Assembly (NCBI GenBank): GCA_016933155.1 | Contig: JAFGBM010000003.1 | Span: 1 to 64,000 of the forward strand | Direction of reading: 5' to 3' | Length of the DNA: 64,000 bases | Origin: Demequinaceae bacterium | GTDB taxonomy: Bacteria > Actinomycetota > Actinomycetes > Actinomycetales > Demequinaceae | Shown: positions 1 through 8,037 of the stretch, piece after piece | Layout: each line of letters starts with the position of its first letter | Numbering within the stretch: position 1 is the first letter of the stretch | Made by a program: the position numbers and the translations under genes | The notes under the pieces: model-generated | The model's input: the letters and a program-made list of their open reading frames with translations, nothing else | Told to the model about the DNA's origin: nothing | Database searches by the model: none

Positions 1-1
1 G

Positions 2-55
2 CCCGCCCCGGTCGAGGAGCCCGCCCCGGTCGAGGAGCCCGCCCCGGTCGAGGAG
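2..55 (+). repeat. Three tandem 18-bp units coding PAPVEE
   Basis: The unit CCCGCCCCGGTCGAGGAG occurs three times head to tail with no mismatch (2-19, 20-37, 38-55), and the array may continue left of the window. It encodes a Pro/Ala/Val/Glu spacer ahead of the thioredoxin domain. Confidence 0.9.
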
Positions 56-448
56 CCGGCCCCTGCCCCCAAGATCTTCTCTCCGCCCAAACCCCGGCTG
101 AGGGCGTTCAACCCGACCATCCTCACCCACCCCATCGACGTCACGGATTCGAGCTTCGAAACCGAGGTCCTCCATTCCGATCTTCCCGTCGTCGTAGATT
201 TCTGGGCCTCCTGGTGCGCCCCCTGCCGGGCGATGTCCCCCCTCCTGGACGAATTGGCCCTGGACTACGCGGGCAAGGTCAAGGTCGTCAAGGTCAACGC
301 CGACGCCCACCCAACCCTCGCCGCCGACTACGCCGTCTCCAACCTTCCGACCATCGTCCTCATCCGCGATGGAGGGATCGTCACATCCGTCACCGGCTCT
401 CGGAACAAGGCCGCTCTCGAGAAACTCTTCAGCGACCTCGTCAAGTGA
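2..448 (+). CDS. Thioredoxin-domain protein, 5' end outside window
   Basis: The frame is open from the left edge to a TGA at 448, so the start lies outside the window. A C-terminal thioredoxin fold is clear: a VVVDFWASWCAPC stretch puts the redox pair Cys-Ala-Pro-Cys at 215-226, and the cis-proline segment NLPTIVLI follows near 340. The visible N-terminal part is not thioredoxin. It starts with three PAPVEE repeats and a Pro-rich linker, so this looks like a thioredoxin domain on a flexible or tethered arm. Family role: disulfide reduction or exchange. Location and partners cannot be read from the fragment. A start at the ATG at 233 would lose the active site and is wrong. Confidence 0.85.
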   Translation, partial: PAPVEEPAPVEEPAPVEEPAPAPKIFSPPKPRLRAFNPTILTHPIDVTDSSFETEVLHSDLPVVVDFWASWCAPCRAMSPLLDELALDYAGKVKVVKVNADAHPTLAADYAVSNLPTIVLIRDGGIVTSVTGSRNKAALEKLFSDLVK

Positions 449-501
449 CGCCCCTCGCGGCCTGATGCTCGTCTCCTCCCGGACGTGAGAGACTGTCGCG
501 C

Positions 502-1800
502 ATGAGCGACCAACCCGAGGGGACCCGACTCGACCCATGGCTCGATTCGTATGCGGCTCGTGCGCTCGGCATGAAGGCCTCCGAGATCCGTGCCCTCTTC
601 GCCGTGGCCAATCGGCCCGAGGTCGTCTCTCTCGCCGGTGGGATGCCCTTCATCGGCGGCCTTCCCCTCGAGGAGATCGGGGAACTCATCAAGAGGCTCA
701 TCATCGAGCGGGGTGAGGTCGCCCTCCAGTACGGATCGGGGCAGGGAGACCAAGGGCTCCGCGAGCAGATCCTCGACGTCATGCGCCTCGAGGGCGTCAC
801 GGCGCACCCGGATGACATCGTCGTCACCACGGGCTCCCAGCAGGCGCTCGACCTCGTCGCCAAGATCTTCCTGAACCCGGGCGATGTCGTGGTGGCAGAG
901 GCTCCGTCCTACGTCGGCGCCCTCGGAGTCTTCCGCGCGTACGAAGCGGACGTGGAACACGTCCCGATGGATGCGGATGGGATCATTCCCTCGGCCCTGG
1001 AGGAGGCCCTCGACCGACTCAAGGCGGAGGGTCGCCCCGTCAAGTTCCTCTACCTCGTTCCCAACTTCCACAATCCCGCCGGGGTGACGCTGTCGATGGA
1101 CCGTAGGCCCCAGATTGTCGAAATCGCCCGGCGTCGCGGGATCCTCGTCATCGAGGACAACCCCTATGGCCTTCTGGGCTTCGACTCCGAGCCCCTGCCT
1201 GCCATGCACTCGCTCAACCCCGAAGGGGTGATCTATCTCGGCTCATTCTCCAAGACCCTGGGGCCCGGGTTCCGCATCGGCTGGGCGGTCGCCCCCCATG
1301 CCGTCAAGGAGAAACTCGTCCTGGCGTCGGAGTCCGCCATCCTGTGCCCCTCCAACGCCTCTCAACTGGCCATCTCGACCTACCTCGACCACCACGACTG
1401 GCTCGGGCAGATCAAGAAGTTCCGCGAGCAGTACCGCGAGCGTCGTGACGCCATCATCTCCGGACTCGAGGAACACATTCCCGAGGCCTCCTGGAACGTT
1501 CCCGCAGGCGGCTTCTACACCTGGGTGAAGCTCCCCGAGGGCCTCGATTCGAAGTCGATGCTTCCGCGAGCCGTCACCGCCCGGGTGGCCTACGTACCCG
1601 GGACGGCGTTCTACTATCACGGGCAGGGGGCCGACCACATGCGGCTCTCCTTCTGCTACCCCACCCCGGAACGCATCCTGGAGGGAGTCCGTCGACTCGC
1701 GACCGTCATCGAGTCCGAGCTCGAACTCGTCGAGACCTTTGGGACGGCTACCCGCCCCGGACCCGATACCGTGTCCTTCCCTGCCCCGGACCTCGCCTAA
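502..1800 (+). CDS. PLP-dependent class I/II aminotransferase
   Basis: 432 residues, full length for fold-type I aminotransferases of the aromatic/2-aminoadipate type. Visible motifs are the cofactor-binding stretch TTGSQQALDL near residue 110, PNFHNPAG near 188, the Asp in VIEDNPY near 219, and the PLP lysine Lys251 in SFSKTLGPGFRIGW. It transfers an amino group between an amino acid and a 2-oxo acid; the substrate cannot be set from sequence. It lies between thioredoxin and the D-Ala-D-Ala ligase gene, a setting seen next to parB in other actinobacteria. The ATG start at 502 begins just before the family's N-terminal helix. Confidence 0.88.
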   Translation: MSDQPEGTRLDPWLDSYAARALGMKASEIRALFAVANRPEVVSLAGGMPFIGGLPLEEIGELIKRLIIERGEVALQYGSGQGDQGLREQILDVMRLEGVTAHPDDIVVTTGSQQALDLVAKIFLNPGDVVVAEAPSYVGALGVFRAYEADVEHVPMDADGIIPSALEEALDRLKAEGRPVKFLYLVPNFHNPAGVTLSMDRRPQIVEIARRRGILVIEDNPYGLLGFDSEPLPAMHSLNPEGVIYLGSFSKTLGPGFRIGWAVAPHAVKEKLVLASESAILCPSNASQLAISTYLDHHDWLGQIKKFREQYRERRDAIISGLEEHIPEASWNVPAGGFYTWVKLPEGLDSKSMLPRAVTARVAYVPGTAFYYHGQGADHMRLSFCYPTPERILEGVRRLATVIESELELVETFGTATRPGPDTVSFPAPDLA

Positions 1801-1819
1801 GACTATTCAAGGAGGAACC

Positions 1820-2746
1820 ATGGACGTGCTGATCCTGGCGGGTGGCCTTTCCCATGAGCGCGATGTCTCGATCCGTTCTGGGAGACGTGTCGCCGATGCC
1901 CTTCGTGGGGTCGGCGTCAAAGCCGACGTCCGCGACGTCGACTCCACCCTCGTCCCCTTTCTGCGCTCCCTTTCCGGGACGATCGTCTGGCCCATGCTGC
2001 ACGGAGCATCGGGCGAGGATGGCTCCCTCCAAGACATCCTGGAGATGTGCGGGGCGACCTACGTGGGCACCGATCCCCGTGCGGCCCGGGTCGCCTGGTC
2101 CAAGCCCGTCGCCAAGACGGTCGCCCACCAAGCCGGCATCGCCACCCCCGACTACGTCACCCTTCCGGCCAGCCTCTTCCGCGAGCTGGGCGCCGACAAC
2201 GTGCTCGATGCGATGGTCGACCGTCTCGGCCTTCCCCTCGTCGTCAAGCCAGCCCGGGGGGGCTCCGCCCTCGGGGTGACGACGGTGACCGCCCGGGAAG
2301 ACCTTCCGAGGGCGATGGTCGACTGCTTCGCCTATGACGAGGTCGCCCTCATCGAGAAGGCGATCTCCGGGGTCGAGGTCGCTGCGGCGGTCGTGGGGGA
2401 CGGGGATTCCGCCTACACGCTCCCCGCCGTCGAGATCGTGACGGACGGCAACTACGACTACGACGCCCGCTACAACGCCGGGCGGACCGAGTATTTCACT
2501 CCCGCGCGACTGGACTCCGACCAGGCCAAGGCCGTCTCCGAGACGGCCCTCCTCGCCCATCGGGTCTTGGCTCTTCGCCACTTGAGCCGCATCGACCTCA
2601 TCCTCGATTCGTCGGGGGTCCCCCAACTCATCGATGTCAACGTCGCCCCGGGGATGACGGAGACCTCGCTCTTCCCGCAGGCCATCGAGGCCTCCGGGCG
2701 CGACCTAGCCGACGTGTACAAGGAGATCGTCGGGCTGGCCCGCTAG
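1820..2746 (+). CDS. ddl: D-alanine--D-alanine ligase-like ATP-grasp enzyme
   Basis: 308 residues. The start is set by GGAGG just upstream of the ATG at 1820; the longer frame from 1739 overlaps the aminotransferase and has no such site. The N-terminal GGLSHERDVSIRSG matches the Ddl signature. An ATP-grasp core follows (LVVKPARGGSALGV), and the metal/product motif appears as RIDLIL then DVNVAPGMTETSLFPQ, with Asp where many Ddl have Glu. Family role: ATP-driven joining of two D-alanines for peptidoglycan. The gene is 19 bases behind the aminotransferase and converges on parB. An alternative is a related ATP-grasp ligase of other specificity. Confidence 0.82.
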   Translation: MDVLILAGGLSHERDVSIRSGRRVADALRGVGVKADVRDVDSTLVPFLRSLSGTIVWPMLHGASGEDGSLQDILEMCGATYVGTDPRAARVAWSKPVAKTVAHQAGIATPDYVTLPASLFRELGADNVLDAMVDRLGLPLVVKPARGGSALGVTTVTAREDLPRAMVDCFAYDEVALIEKAISGVEVAAAVVGDGDSAYTLPAVEIVTDGNYDYDARYNAGRTEYFTPARLDSDQAKAVSETALLAHRVLALRHLSRIDLILDSSGVPQLIDVNVAPGMTETSLFPQAIEASGRDLADVYKEIVGLAR

Positions 2747-2788
2747 GCCCAGTGAGCAGCTCCTCCGCCCACTCCGACAGGGATCGGC

Positions 2789-3769
2789 CTACTTCCCTCG
2801 GAGCACCCCGGGATCCTCGGGATGGAGGATCTCGACGATCCGGTTGAGGTCGTCGACGCTCGCGAACTCGATGACGATCTTGCCCTTCGCCTGTCCGATC
2901 TCGACCTTGACCCTCGTGTCCAGGTGATCGCCCAACCGCTCGGCCAACTCATCGAGCGCGGTGGTGCGTCCTCCCTTTCGGACTGCCTTTCTCGGCTTCT
3001 TCGAGGTCACCCCCAGGGTGACGGCCTCCTCTGTCGCCCGGACCGACAACCCCTCGGCCACGATCCTTTGGGCCAGGTGCTCCATCGCGGCCGTATCCTC
3101 GAGCCCCAGGAGGGCCCGGGCGTGGCCTGCGCTGAGCACCCCTGCGGCCACCCGCCTCTGGATGAGGGGCGGCAGTCTCAGCAGCCTGAGAGTGTTGGTG
3201 ATCTGGGGCCGGGACAGGGAGAGCCTGTCGGCCAGTTGCTCGTGGGTGATGCCGAAGTCGTCCAACAGCTGCTGGTAGGCCGCCGCCTCCTCCAAGGGAT
3301 TGAGTTCCGAGCGGTGGAGGTTCTCCACCAGGGCATCCCGCAACATGTCGGTATCGTCCGTATTGCGAATAATGGACGGAATTGCTTCGAGTCCCGCCGC
3401 CCGAGCCGCCCGAAGCCGCCTCTCCCCCATGATGAGCTCGTACCCGGGCCCCGCCGGATTGGGGCGGACGACGATCGGCTGGAGGATCCCGACCTCCTTC
3501 ACCGAACCGACGAGTTCGGTGAGGGCGTCTTCGGCGAACACCGTCCTGGGCTGACGGGGATTGGGGACGATCTCGTCCAGACCGAGGTGGGCGAAGGACG
3601 CCCCCGGGACCGGCAGCAGGTCCCTGTCTGCGCCGGGCCGCCGATGCTGACCGCCCCCGGTCGGCGCGAAGAAGACGTCGCTCGGCCTCTCGACCGTCTC
3701 ACTCGGCGGAGCCTCCGTCGGGATCAGCGCCCCGAGACCCCGCCCGAGACCCCGTCGCTGCGCGCTCAT
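2789..3769 (-). CDS. parB: Chromosome partitioning protein ParB
   Basis: 326 residues. The N-terminus has the typical [12 protein letters not shown] stretch. The ParB/Srx-type nuclease-like domain follows, with the [12 protein letters not shown] motif that in this family binds CTP. A central HTH domain ([22 protein letters not shown]) reads parS, and a C-terminal dimerisation segment ends the protein. ParB loads at parS, spreads as a clamp and works with ParA to segregate origins. The ATG overlaps the parA stop by four bases (ATGA), so the two are translationally coupled. Two parS sites lie about 1 and 1.75 kb upstream of it. Confidence 0.96.
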   Translation of the reverse strand: MSAQRRGLGRGLGALIPTEAPPSETVERPSDVFFAPTGGGQHRRPGADRDLLPVPGASFAHLGLDEIVPNPRQPRTVFAEDALTELVGSVKEVGILQPIVVRPNPAGPGYELIMGERRLRAARAAGLEAIPSIIRNTDDTDMLRDALVENLHRSELNPLEEAAAYQQLLDDFGITHEQLADRLSLSRPQITNTLRLLRLPPLIQRRVAAGVLSAGHARALLGLEDTAAMEHLAQRIVAEGLSVRATEEAVTLGVTSKKPRKAVRKGGRTTALDELAERLGDHLDTRVKVEIGQAKGKIVIEFASVDDLNRIVEILHPEDPGVLRGK

Positions 3770-4701
3770 GAACCGGTCCTCCCCCGCTCGGCGATCTCCT
3801 TGGCGATCCCCAGATAGGCAACGGCCCCGGACGAATGGGCGTCATGGGTGATGACCGTCTGACCGTACGACGGCGCCTCGGAGACACGGATCGATCGGGG
3901 CACCGAGATGTCGATGGTCTCCTCGGGGAAATGAGAGCGGACCTCGTCGGCCACGTCCCGTGCCAGGTTCGTCCGCCCGTCGTACATCGTCAGCACGATC
4001 GTCGAGACGTGGATCCTCGGGTTGAGGTGCCTCTTCACCATGTCGATGGTCCGGATCAGTTGAGTCAATCCCTCGAGGGCGTAATACTCGCATTGGATGG
4101 GAATGAGGACCTCCCCGGCGACAACCATCGCGTTGAGGGTCAGGAGCCCCAGGCTCGGGGGGCAGTCGATGAAGATGTAGTGGAAGTCGTGTCCCTCATT
4201 GGCGAGGAACTCCGTCAACGCGTCCTGAAGCCTGAACTCCCGTCGCATGACGTTGACGAGTTCGATGTCGGCGCCGGCGAGGTCGATGGTCGCGGGGACG
4301 CAGAAGAGCGACGGGAGGTGGGGGCAGGGAACCATCACCTCTGCCATCCGCTTGCCGTCCAGCATCACCTCGTAGATCGACGGCGTTCCACTCGTGTGGG
4401 TGACCCCCAGGGCGGTCGAGGCGTTCCCCTGCGGATCGGAGTCGATGACGAGGACCCGGGCCCCCTTGGCGGCCAGTGCTGCGGCGACGTTGACGCTTGT
4501 CGTCGTCTTGCCGACCCCGCCCTTCTGATTGGCGACGGTGATGACCCGGGTCTCGGGGGGAAGGGGAAAGGTGGCCGCCTCAAGGCTCTTACGGGCCCGC
4601 TCCGTCTCCAACATCTCCCGGGCCAGGGGGCTGTCCTGGTCCACGTGGACCCCTGAGAACGCATCGCCCACATCCACGTTGGGTCGCACTTCTTCGCTCA
4701 C
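3766..4701 (-). CDS. parA: Chromosome partitioning ATPase ParA (Soj type)
   Basis: 311 residues from a GTG at 4701 preceded by GAGGAG with a 5-base spacer. An in-frame ATG at 4746 lacks a ribosome site and would add 15 residues. The deviant Walker [10 protein letters not shown] is at about residues 60-68, followed by the Walker A' [10 protein letters not shown] and Walker [14 protein letters not shown]. It is a MinD/ParA-family ATPase that forms a nucleoid gradient and moves ParB-bound origins. The extra ~50 residues before the ATPase core are hydrophilic, as in several actinobacterial ParA proteins. It shares an operon with parB, and a parS site sits 74 bases upstream. Confidence 0.96.
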   Translation of the reverse strand: MSEEVRPNVDVGDAFSGVHVDQDSPLAREMLETERARKSLEAATFPLPPETRVITVANQKGGVGKTTTSVNVAAALAAKGARVLVIDSDPQGNASTALGVTHTSGTPSIYEVMLDGKRMAEVMVPCPHLPSLFCVPATIDLAGADIELVNVMRREFRLQDALTEFLANEGHDFHYIFIDCPPSLGLLTLNAMVVAGEVLIPIQCEYYALEGLTQLIRTIDMVKRHLNPRIHVSTIVLTMYDGRTNLARDVADEVRSHFPEETIDISVPRSIRVSEAPSYGQTVITHDAHSSGAVAYLGIAKEIAERGRTGS

Positions 4702-4774
4702 CCCTGCTCCTCGATCGTGGACTCGCCTCACTCGCCCCGTGGTCATGGACTCGCGGCGCCCGTCCTATCGCCAA

Positions 4775-4790
4775 TGTTTCACGTGAAACG
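4775..4790. promoter_or_regulatory. parS site 1 (ParB binding)
   Basis: TGTTTCACGTGAAACG matches the parS consensus TGTTTCACGTGAAACA at 15 of 16 bases, and the inner 14 bases are a perfect palindrome. It lies in the rsmG-parA gap. Confidence 0.95.
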
Positions 4791-4846
4791 CCGCGCCCGC
4801 AATCGATGCGATCGCCTCGCACCTCTTGGGGCTACGACTCTAGCCG

Positions 4847-5506
4847 CTACCGCCCACCTCGGCCAACCACGCCTCGACGAAGTCGCACGATCGTCGTCGG
4901 CTCCACGCCCTCGATCGTCGGCGCATCGAGGATCTCCGCGGCGTATCCCCGCCTCCTCAACGCCTCCCCGGCCGAGTCCACTTCCTCCCCCGCACGCCGT
5001 CCCTTGAGTAGCAGGATCTCCCCGTCCGGCGCAACGAGGTGGTCGCACCGGGGAAGCAGCCTGTCGATCGGGGCGACGGCCCTGGCGAGGACTGCCTGGA
5101 CCGTCGTACCGTCCCTGACCTCCTCGGCCCTGATCCTCATGACCCTGACCCCGGTCAGGCCCAGGGTCGACGCGGCCTCGTCGAGCCAGATGGCGCGACG
5201 ACCCATGGACTCGATGAGGATGACCTCCCGTTCGGGCTCCATCGCAGCCACGACCAACCCGGGCAGACCCGCCCCGGATCCGACGTCGGCAACCGGCCCG
5301 TCGGGGAGGAAGGGCACTACGGAGGCGCAGTTGAGGATATGCCTGTCCCAGAGTCGTTCCACTTCGCGTGGGCCGATCAATCCGCGATCGACCCCGTACG
5401 TTCTGAGCAGGGCGACGTAGGCCGACACCGCCGGAAACCTGCGACCGAAGAAGGCCTCGACCCGGGGGTCCCCCTCAAGGGGATCGCCGGATTTCCCGGT
5501 CTGCAT
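4847..5506 (-). CDS. rsmG: 16S rRNA (guanine527-N7)-methyltransferase RsmG
   Basis: 219 residues. The ATG at 5506 has AAGGA six bases upstream; an upstream GTG at 5530 lies inside the parS palindrome and is less likely. The SAM-binding glycine loop VADVGSGAGLPGLV and the segment LARAVAPIDRLLP are typical of RsmG (GidB). It methylates G527 of 16S rRNA; in other bacteria its loss gives low-level streptomycin resistance. Position between jag and parA is the standard one. The unusual point is that parS sites flank it on both sides. Confidence 0.95.
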   Translation of the reverse strand: MQTGKSGDPLEGDPRVEAFFGRRFPAVSAYVALLRTYGVDRGLIGPREVERLWDRHILNCASVVPFLPDGPVADVGSGAGLPGLVVAAMEPEREVILIESMGRRAIWLDEAASTLGLTGVRVMRIRAEEVRDGTTVQAVLARAVAPIDRLLPRCDHLVAPDGEILLLKGRRAGEEVDSAGEALRRRGYAAEILDAPTIEGVEPTTIVRLRRGVVGRGGR

Positions 5507-5522
5507 GACAGTTCCTTGGGTA

Positions 5523-5538
5523 TGTTTCACGTGAAACG
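5523..5538. promoter_or_regulatory. parS site 2 (ParB binding)
   Basis: TGTTTCACGTGAAACG, identical to site 1 and 748 bases from it. It fills the gap between the jag stop codon and the rsmG ribosome site. Confidence 0.95.
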
Positions 5539-6027
5539 CTAGGCGGGTTTGATGACGACGAAGCGCTCCGGCTCCTCACCCTCCGACTCGCTCAGGAGCC
5601 CTCCCGCCAGGACGACGTCGTGCACGACCTTCCTCTCGAAGGCGTTCATGGGGGCGAGGGATATGGGTTGGCCGTCGGACTTCACCTTGGCGACCGCTTC
5701 CCGTCCGATCTCTTCGAGGCGGGCCTTTTGGCCCACCCGATAGTCCGCCACGTCCAGCATGAGCCGACTCATCTCCCCCGTCTCGGTCTGCACGGCGAGC
5801 CTGGTGAGGTCCTGAAGGGCCTCAAGGATCTCTCCGTCCCGGCCGACGAGCCTCTTCAGGTCGGTGCTCGGCCCGTCGGGAGAGACGATGGCCACCTTCG
5901 CCCGGCCCGCCTCGACGGAGATGTCGATATCCCCGTCCATGTCCAGGATGTCGAGGAACTCCTCGAGGAAGTCCGCGGCGACGTCCCCTTCGTGGTCGAG
6001 TCGGGTCTTGTCGGTTGTCTCATTCAT
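5539..6027 (-). CDS. khpB: Jag/KhpB-family KH-R3H RNA-binding protein
   Basis: 162 residues. The second ATG (6027) has AGGAG at a 7-base spacing; the first (6033) is only one base from it. An acidic N-terminus is followed by a KH-like domain with RLVGRDGEILEALQDLTRL (the GxxG-type loop is GRDG). An R3H-type C-terminal part with SLAPMNAFERKVVHDVV then ends the protein. There is no Jag-N domain. In other bacteria KhpB pairs with KhpA on RNA and influences cell elongation. The gene is 17 bases downstream of yidC, the usual place for jag. Confidence 0.9.
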   Translation of the reverse strand: MNETTDKTRLDHEGDVAADFLEEFLDILDMDGDIDISVEAGRAKVAIVSPDGPSTDLKRLVGRDGEILEALQDLTRLAVQTETGEMSRLMLDVADYRVGQKARLEEIGREAVAKVKSDGQPISLAPMNAFERKVVHDVVLAGGLLSESEGEEPERFVVIKPA

Positions 6028-6044
6028 CGTCATGCTCCTGTCGC

Positions 6045-6986
6045 CTACCGCTTCCGACGCTTCTTGCGTTTCGGTTGCTGCCTCTGTCCGGGACGTTCCT
6101 CGAGGAACGCGTCAGTTTCGGGTTCGATCCCGCCCTCTATGTGGTGTCGGGAGGCCTTGTGCGCCTGCCGCTCCTTGAATCGGCGCTCCGCCTCCGACCC
6201 GGGGGTCGGATTCCGCCGGATGACCCAGTACTGCTGGCCCATGGTCCAGAGGTTGCTCGTCGTCCAGTAGATCAGCACCCCGATGGGGAAGAGCGGGCCG
6301 GAGATCACGAACACGAAGGGCATCGCGTACATCATGATCTTCATCGTCTGAGCCTGGGGGCCCTCCAGGGCCGCCTTCGGCATGTTCTTCCTGGTGATCT
6401 GTCGCTGGGTGAGGAAGGTCGTCGTCACCATCGCCACGATGAGGATGACGGCCACCGTCCGGACGGACCCATCGCTCGAGGAGTTGAACGACTCCGAGAT
6501 CTGGGCCCCGAAGAGTTTGGCGTTGTAGGCGTCCTCGGACAACTCGGGCGTGATCGGCCCGAATCCGGTGAAGACCCCATCCGCATTCGGCCCGAGCTTG
6601 TACCTCAGCACCCGGAAGAGTGCGAAGAAGATGGGGGCCTGCAGGATGACGGGCAGGCACGAGGCGAAGGGGTTCGTCTTGTGCTTCTGGTAGAGGGCCA
6701 TCGTCTCGCGGCTCATCGCCTCGCGTGAGGCCTGGTCCTTCTTGCCCTTGTACTTCTGCTGGATCTTCTTGAGGTCCGGAGCGATGACTTGCTGGGCTCT
6801 GGTCGCCTTGATCTGACGAACGAAGAGGGGGATGAGCAGAATCCTCAGGACGATGACCAGGCCGACGATCGAGAACGCCCAGGTCAGCCCCGCGGTCGGG
6901 GACATCCCCACGAATTCGAGCATCTTCTCGAAGCCCACTAGGACAGCCGAGACGGCCGCCTCAAGCCATGTGAACAGTGTCCCCAC
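6045..6986 (-). CDS. yidC: Membrane protein insertase YidC/Oxa1
   Basis: 313 residues, the short form without the large periplasmic domain of proteobacteria. Hydrophobic segments lie near residues 5-25, 33-55, 108-125, 175-195 and 215-240. The conserved Arg of the hydrophilic groove is in the segment VLRILLIPLFVRQIKATR, and the NPFASCLPVILQAPIFFALFRVL block is a family signature. The tail is strongly basic (RQQPKRKKRRKR), which in the family contacts the ribosome. It inserts proteins in the membrane with or without SecYEG. The start is GTG. Confidence 0.95.
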   Translation of the reverse strand: MGTLFTWLEAAVSAVLVGFEKMLEFVGMSPTAGLTWAFSIVGLVIVLRILLIPLFVRQIKATRAQQVIAPDLKKIQQKYKGKKDQASREAMSRETMALYQKHKTNPFASCLPVILQAPIFFALFRVLRYKLGPNADGVFTGFGPITPELSEDAYNAKLFGAQISESFNSSSDGSVRTVAVILIVAMVTTTFLTQRQITRKNMPKAALEGPQAQTMKIMMYAMPFVFVISGPLFPIGVLIYWTTSNLWTMGQQYWVIRRNPTPGSEAERRFKERQAHKASRHHIEGGIEPETDAFLEERPGQRQQPKRKKRRKR

Positions 6987-7001
6987 GCGTGTTCCCCAAT
7001 C

Positions 7002-7331
7002 TCATTCGGTGGTCGTCGCGACCACTTCGCCATGCCGACTGCCGCCGGTCTCCTTCTTCCGCCTGAACAGCGGTTCGCCTGTCCCGGGGACGTCATCGAT
7101 TCCTCCGGCGCTCCACGGGTTGCACCTGAGAATACGCCACCCTGCGAGGGCCGAGCCCCGAATGAGCCCGTACCGCTCCACCGCGGTGTATCCGTAGTGC
7201 GAACACGACGGATAGTACCGGCATCTGGGGCCGAGCAGGGGTGAGATCGTCCGCTGGTAGACCCAGATCAAGGCCAGACCCAGGAATCGGGGGGCTCGGA
7301 AGACCCCTTTCACCAGTCCATACCCGGTCAT
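7002..7331 (-). CDS. yidD: Membrane protein insertion efficiency factor YidD
   Basis: 109 residues. The UPF0161 signature is plain: [35 protein letters not shown], with the three conserved cysteines including CNPW ([14 protein letters not shown]). It is a small membrane-associated protein that assists YidC-dependent insertion. It overlaps the rnpA stop by four bases (ATGA) and sits 15 bases before yidC. Confidence 0.94.
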   Translation of the reverse strand: MTGYGLVKGVFRAPRFLGLALIWVYQRTISPLLGPRCRYYPSCSHYGYTAVERYGLIRGSALAGWRILRCNPWSAGGIDDVPGTGEPLFRRKKETGGSRHGEVVATTTE

Positions 7332-7669
7332 GGGGTCCCCTTCCGGAGGGCGGCCGATGTCGCCGCTCGGACATCCTCAACTAACACCGAGTATGGGGCC
7401 GAGGCCGCACCGGGAAGAGCCCGCACGAGGACTCCCGTTCCCTCCGGCGCCTCCGACAGCACCTGGACGAGGATCGCCCTCAGCCGGCGCTTGACGATGT
7501 TCCTGACGACGGCGCCTCCGACTGCCTTGGAAACGGCGAGGGCCGCGAGCCTTCGGGATCCCTCGATCCGGGCAACCTTGACGACAACCGTTCCCCGTCC
7601 GCTAGACGTGCCGCGTCTCATGGCGGCCCAGTCCGGCGCCGCTCTCAGCCTCGAAGAGGAGGGAAGCAC
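7328..7669 (-). CDS. rnpA: Ribonuclease P protein component
   Basis: 113 residues. It starts at a GTG directly abutting the rpmH stop codon. The N-terminus MLPSSSRLR and the RNA-binding motif [13 protein letters not shown] (the RNR box) identify RnpA. It is the protein cofactor of the tRNA 5'-processing ribozyme. It is co-transcribed with rpmH. Confidence 0.93.
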   Translation of the reverse strand: MLPSSSRLRAAPDWAAMRRGTSSGRGTVVVKVARIEGSRRLAALAVSKAVGGAVVRNIVKRRLRAILVQVLSEAPEGTGVLVRALPGAASAPYSVLVEDVRAATSAALRKGTP

Positions 7670-7807
7670 CTACGCCGAAAGGTTCTCGCGACCCTTGCGT
7701 CGGCGGGCGGCGAGGATCGCTCGTCCCGCACGAGTCCGCATGCGAAGCCTGAAGCCATGCACCTTTGCGCGGCGCCGATTGTTCGGCTGGAATGTTCGCT
7801 TGGTCAC
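7670..7807 (-). CDS. rpmH: 50S ribosomal protein L34
   Basis: 45 residues reading [20 protein letters not shown] through to the tail KGRENLSA. It matches L34 over its full length: very basic, with the [16 protein letters not shown] core. It starts at a GTG at 7807 with GGAG seven bases upstream and ends one base before the rnpA start. It is the first gene of the leftward origin operon rpmH-rnpA-yidD-yidC-jag-rsmG-parA-parB. Confidence 0.97.
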   Translation of the reverse strand: MTKRTFQPNNRRRAKVHGFRLRMRTRAGRAILAARRRKGRENLSA

Positions 7808-7848
7808 GGGAGGGCTCCACGGGTCGGGGTGGTCGAATCGGCGCGACA

Positions 7849-7877
7849 ACGCTACGTGATCGACGGAAGCCCGTCAA
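7849..7877 (-). promoter_or_regulatory. Probable rpmH promoter
   Basis: On the minus strand TTGACG (7877-7872), a 17-base spacer and TAGCGT (7854-7849) fit a sigma-70-type promoter. Transcription would begin near 7842, about 35 bases before the rpmH GTG. Inferred from spacing only. Confidence 0.55.
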
Positions 7878-8009
7878 ATCCTTCCAACCACGTTGGCGAG
7901 AAGGCCCGAACGTACTAGGCTCCACCCACAGGCCCGTGGCGGAAGGCCTCGACACGCCGATAGATTGGTAACGAATGAGTGACGGGCACTCTACCGCTGT
8001 TGAGAAACC

Positions 8010-8018
8010 TGTGGACAA
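8010..8018 (-). promoter_or_regulatory. DnaA box upstream of dnaA
   Basis: The minus strand reads TTGTCCACA, the DnaA box form preferred in high-GC actinobacteria. It sits 20 bases before the chosen dnaA start and suggests autoregulation. Confidence 0.65.
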
Positions 8019-8037
8019 CAATGGAAGGCTGGGAACC

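Noticed and set aside
7975-8037. Longer dnaA reading from the ATG at 7975
   Set aside because: No ribosome site, and it would place a DnaA box in the coding region; kept only as an alternative.
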